Positions 60,801 through 64,000 of a DNA stretch of 64,000 nucleotides are shown here, piece by piece. The notes below the pieces were generated by a model, which searched no databases, was not told the origin of the DNA, and worked only from the letters and a program-made list of their open reading frames with translations. Every line of letters starts with the position of its first letter. Positions within the stretch are counted from its first letter, which is position 1. This stretch comes from Gibbula magus (Eukaryota > Mollusca > Gastropoda > Trochida > Trochidae): contig OW388305.1 of assembly GCA_936450465.1 (NCBI GenBank), positions 35,845,187-35,909,186 on the forward strand, given 5' to 3'. A program made the position numbers and the translations under genes.

Positions 60801-62954
60801 ACGGTGTTAATAAGCAGGCGGCTTTCCACATGACTGAAAGTAGCAATATTATCTAGATAGTTTTTCTTTAAAAAGTTCAAATATATGTTATACCAGTTCT
60901 TTTTTCGAAGTATCGGCCCACTCAGAGACTTTTCTGTTTAGCCGTTGTCGTTTCATGTTCTTGTATCTTGCCCTTAGCCGTTTAACACTTGTCCATTTTC
61001 TGACCACAGGCGGCGTCAATCCAGATTCATCATTTACAGTCAAGTTGGGTGGTGTACTTTCAAATTCCGAGAAAGTAGCGAATAGCTCGGTGGTGAACAG
61101 CATTTACACACGAATGTTGACTTGTTGGTTACTTGTTGGTTACTTCATACAGGAAATACACTACTTCTTCCAATAGGATCCTTCTTAAAAACGGTTTAAA
61201 CATGTTTGATGAAATACATTTAAGCAATGGAAAGTGTCATATTTTGACAAAACACATTTGACAGAATACCAAAGAATGTTTTACACGGTATGGAATTGTG
61301 CGTTAGTTCAGATATAAATTGTTTTAAATTTTGTTTTTACTTTATTTTTGTATTCACTTCAGTTGATTACAATCAATGTTTTATAGTATACATAGAGTGA
61401 GATAATACAACATGACAGTTGACGTATAGTTTTACTATCACCAGTGGGAACAAGAATAAATGGACAGGTCTTAAGACACAGTCATTAATAATGCATGGGC
61501 ACATATATATAACATGACGTTTACGTTCTTAAGTATTACATTTTCTCTCAAAACTATTCATATTGACATTTTTTCTTCCAATATATTTCTCGATGTCAAC
61601 GACATCCTTTTAATATATATAACTGTATACATTGTGAAACTAAGTTTCAAACCCTTAGTGATAATGAAATATTATAATATTATAATATAAAAGGAAAGTA
61701 CATGGTTCGGTTAAGCCAAGCGAGTCTATTTCCCATCGTGCGGCCATTTTATGGGGTTTATTGGCCGCTGGGAGATAGTTCAAATGGTCTGACTGATGTA
61801 ACGATACCTAAACACTCAGAGTAGAGTTTTGAATATTGTACTATGAAGAAATGGTCAGCCATCTTGCATTAAGAACTCTCAAATTCTCTATCGCGTTATA
61901 CTTCGCACCATATTATTCTAAAACGGATACCTGTGTTCTACGAATACAGCTTATCGGGTCCTGTAATTAGTTGCTCTACCCATTACCGTACCAATATATT
62001 GTATAAACTCTCATAATAAAGGCAAATTTGAGAAAACATTATATGGCAAATATGTGCTACAGCGCCTTTAATTAAAGCTCTCTACATTACTATCGACATA
62101 AGCTATTTTAGGGAAATATTTTCAAACTGACTGAACATAATATCCTCTAAATCATTGAGCTTGAACATTAGAACATTAGATTAATCTATCAATATTTCTA
62201 AAAGTGAAAAACATGACAAAATATATTATTAATTGAAATTGCAATTGATACTGAAAGAAGGTAAATTGTTACACAAACATGTACTTGAAATACTTGCAAG
62301 TACTTCTTCGATTTAATGTTAGATTATGTTCGATCATAATGTAATCACCAATTGACCCAAGTGCCAGATATGTTCCTTGTGATGATTTTCACATCAAATT
62401 TTGTGGCATTATTTTTGAAAACATTATGTCTTGTTATTAAGGAAACAGTTTATATATACTTTGTTATAGGTGTTATGTTTAGGGAGAGCATACTTTAACA
62501 GCCATTGGTCATGAATCATACATGAATGAGAAATAGAGAACACAAAAGATGTTCCTGTATCCCTTAGCTTTGCGAGATTTATTAAACATCACCTGAGTCG
62601 ACTTCGTTAATGTATCCTGCTGTAAGTGTTCATTTCCCCAAGTGCTCTGTGTGAAGGGGTTCTTTTGAGTTACAGATGTGTTCTCGTCCATAGTAATAGT
62701 CTTCACGGTGTTAATAAGTAGGCGGCTTTCCACATAGTTTTTCTTTAAAAAGTTCAAAGATATGTTATACAAGTTCTTTTTTCGAAGTATCGGCCCACTC
62801 AGAGACTTTTCTGTTTAGCCGTTGTCGTTTCATGTTCTTGTATCTTGCCCTTAGCCGTTTAACACTTGTCCATTGTCTGACCACAGGCGGCGTCAATCCA
62901 GATTCACCATTTACAGTCAAGTTGGGTGGTGTACTTTCCAATTCCGAAAAAGTA
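57881..62954 (+). repeat. Tandem array of a 1904-bp unit, 2.7 copies visible
   Basis: Units 57881-59784, 59785-61688 and 61689-62954, the last interrupted by the mariner element. Spacing is exactly 1904 between the first two starts and again to the third. Units 1 and 2 differ by scattered substitutions, mostly in the first 250 bases. Unit 3 has more changes near its right side, including a 27-bp deletion (GACTGAAAGTAG...AGAT, present at about 58927-58953). The first 380 bases are a MITE-like repeat also found at 51209-51600. Confidence 0.97.
58701..59199 (-). pseudogene. Repeated minus-strand frame pair in the 1904-bp unit (copy 1)
   Basis: Two adjacent minus-strand frames, 71 codons (58984-59199) and 91 codons (58701-58976), are offset by one base at a run of A's; a single frameshift would join them. 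The first holds a basic stretch (KRLRARYKNMKRQRLNRK) that could be DNA-binding. The second is polar. Copies lie at 60605-61103 and 62509-62954, where the 27-bp deletion keeps the frame. I do not recognise the family. It may be a gene fragment amplified with the unit. Confidence 0.35.
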
Positions 62955-64000
62955 CGAGGGGCGTTCAATAAGTGATGCAAGCGGGGCATTGGTGTTTACA
63001 TAAACAGTGTCAGCTCATAGCAGGTGTTACTATAGTCAAAACATAACATTGACACATGTCAAAACAATTTCTAGACATAACAATTATTTAGATATAATAG
63101 CTGCGCTGACCTAGGGGTCTCTATAATCATGGATTCTCTAAAACATGAACAACGCACTGTGATCAAGTTCCTTACTAAAGAGGGATGCAAAGCTACAGAA
63201 ATACATAATCGTATGTGTAATGTGATGGGAAAGGATGCTCCTAACTTTTCAACAGTTTGTCACTGGTCTCTTCAGTTCAAGCGGGGCAGGGAGTCCTTAG
63301 ACGATGACCCACGGTCAGGCAGGCCATCTGAAGTCACCCGACAGGAAGTTATTGCCGCTATCGAAAGACGAATTTTAGCTGACCGCCGTGTTAAAGTTTC
63401 TGAACTGTCTTTGGAATTCCAGATATCAGTTGGAAGTGTTGAAAAAATAGTTCATGACCATCTTGATATGTCCAAGGTATCTGCAAGATGGGTACCCAGA
63501 AACCTCACAGCACAAGATCGCCCGAAAAGAACGGAAAGTTGCATGGAGCTCCTGGATCGGTTTAATGCGGATAAAGCCAGGTTTTTGTCTCGTCTGGTGA
63601 CAGGTGACGAAACCTGGATCCACCACTGGGACCCGGAAACTAAACTGGAATCAAAGCAAAGTGAAGCACCCGAGTTCACCGCCTCCCCTGAAGTTTCGCA
63701 CTCAACCATCAGCTGGCAAGGTTATGGCGACAATCTTTTGGGATGCAAAAGGCATATTATAAATTGATTACTTGCCAACCAAAACTACAATGAATGGTCA
63801 ATATTATGCCAACCTAATGCAAGAATTGCGAAAGACAATTCGACAGAAACGCCGTGGAATGTTGACACGTGGTGTTCTGATTTTGCATGACAACGCTCCA
63901 GTCCACAAGTCAAGAGTTGCACAGGCCGCTATACGTGATTGTTGATTCGAACAGCTTAACCACCCACCCTAGAGCCCAGACCTAGCCCCCAGTGACTACT
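62955..64000 (+). mobile_element. mariner element, 5' part
   Basis: The 5' end CGAGGGGCGTTCAATAAG follows TA (62953-62954) and interrupts unit 3 of the tandem array. In units 1 and 2 the same position reads AAAGTAGCG without an insert (59171-59179 region), which shows the empty site. The 3' end is beyond the window. Confidence 0.93.
63129..64000 (+). pseudogene. mariner transposase, D,D34D type, broken
   Basis: The N-terminal half (residues 1-177) has two helix-turn-helix regions, with SGRP at 63-66 between them, the WVPRNL linker (121-126) and the first catalytic Asp (D160 in TGDETW). At about 63660 a one-base shift moves the frame, so the uninterrupted reading ends early at 63767. In the new frame the rest is recognisable: HDNAPVH with the second Asp at 63889-63891, and SPDLAPSDY with the third at 63994-63996, 34 residues further on. 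Stops at 63760-63762 (TAA), 63943-63945 (TGA) and 63970-63972 (TAG) break it. The element cannot make its own transposase; the last residues lie past the window end. Confidence 0.95.

Noticed and set aside
63426..63709. Minus-strand frames over the mariner element
   Set aside because: Antisense shadows of the transposase.

Overview
This window looks like animal nuclear DNA, probably from a gastropod mollusc and perhaps an abalone-like vetigastropod. It is AT-rich, genes are sparse and split by introns with GT/AG splice signals, and mobile elements dominate. It carries a tRNA-derived SINE whose 3' end reads GCGGCGTTAAAC followed by CTCA repeats, a tail I associate with abalone genomes. There is no operon structure, ribosome binding site or other bacterial feature.

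Only one gene is clear: an intronless coding exon for a class A neuropeptide G-protein-coupled receptor of the myosuppressin/FMRFamide receptor (DMSR) type at 1471-2595. Weaker multi-exon candidates come from splice signals plus open phase. They are a secreted cysteine-rich protein at 43297-43874 with a decayed paralogous exon at 36791-36859, a three-exon candidate at 49452-51004, a first exon at 24792-24948, two terminal exons at 45285-45385 (-) and 46620-46728 (+), and a decayed exon at 33541-33601.

From 3.5 to 31.3 kb the window is a cluster of three diverged copies of one large composite repeat. Copy A spans about 3.5-9.0 kb, copy B about 10.8-22.9 kb and copy C about 25.9-31.3 kb. Copies B and C are collinear; the interior of copy A is inverted. 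Copy B begins with a 2.9-kb minisatellite of 60-bp monomers that has higher-order structure, and it contains an exact three-copy tandem array of a 1443-bp unit. Traces of the same 60-bp monomer lie at the head of copy A.

From 31 to 57 kb lie scattered MITE-like elements, several with terminal inverted repeats and target-site duplications readable base by base, along with foldback sequences, paralogous dispersed repeats and a LINE reverse-transcriptase remnant. From 57.9 kb to the end is a second tandem array, of a 1904-bp unit. Its third copy is interrupted at a TA dinucleotide by a mariner element whose transposase is broken by a frameshift and three stop codons. The window ends inside that element.
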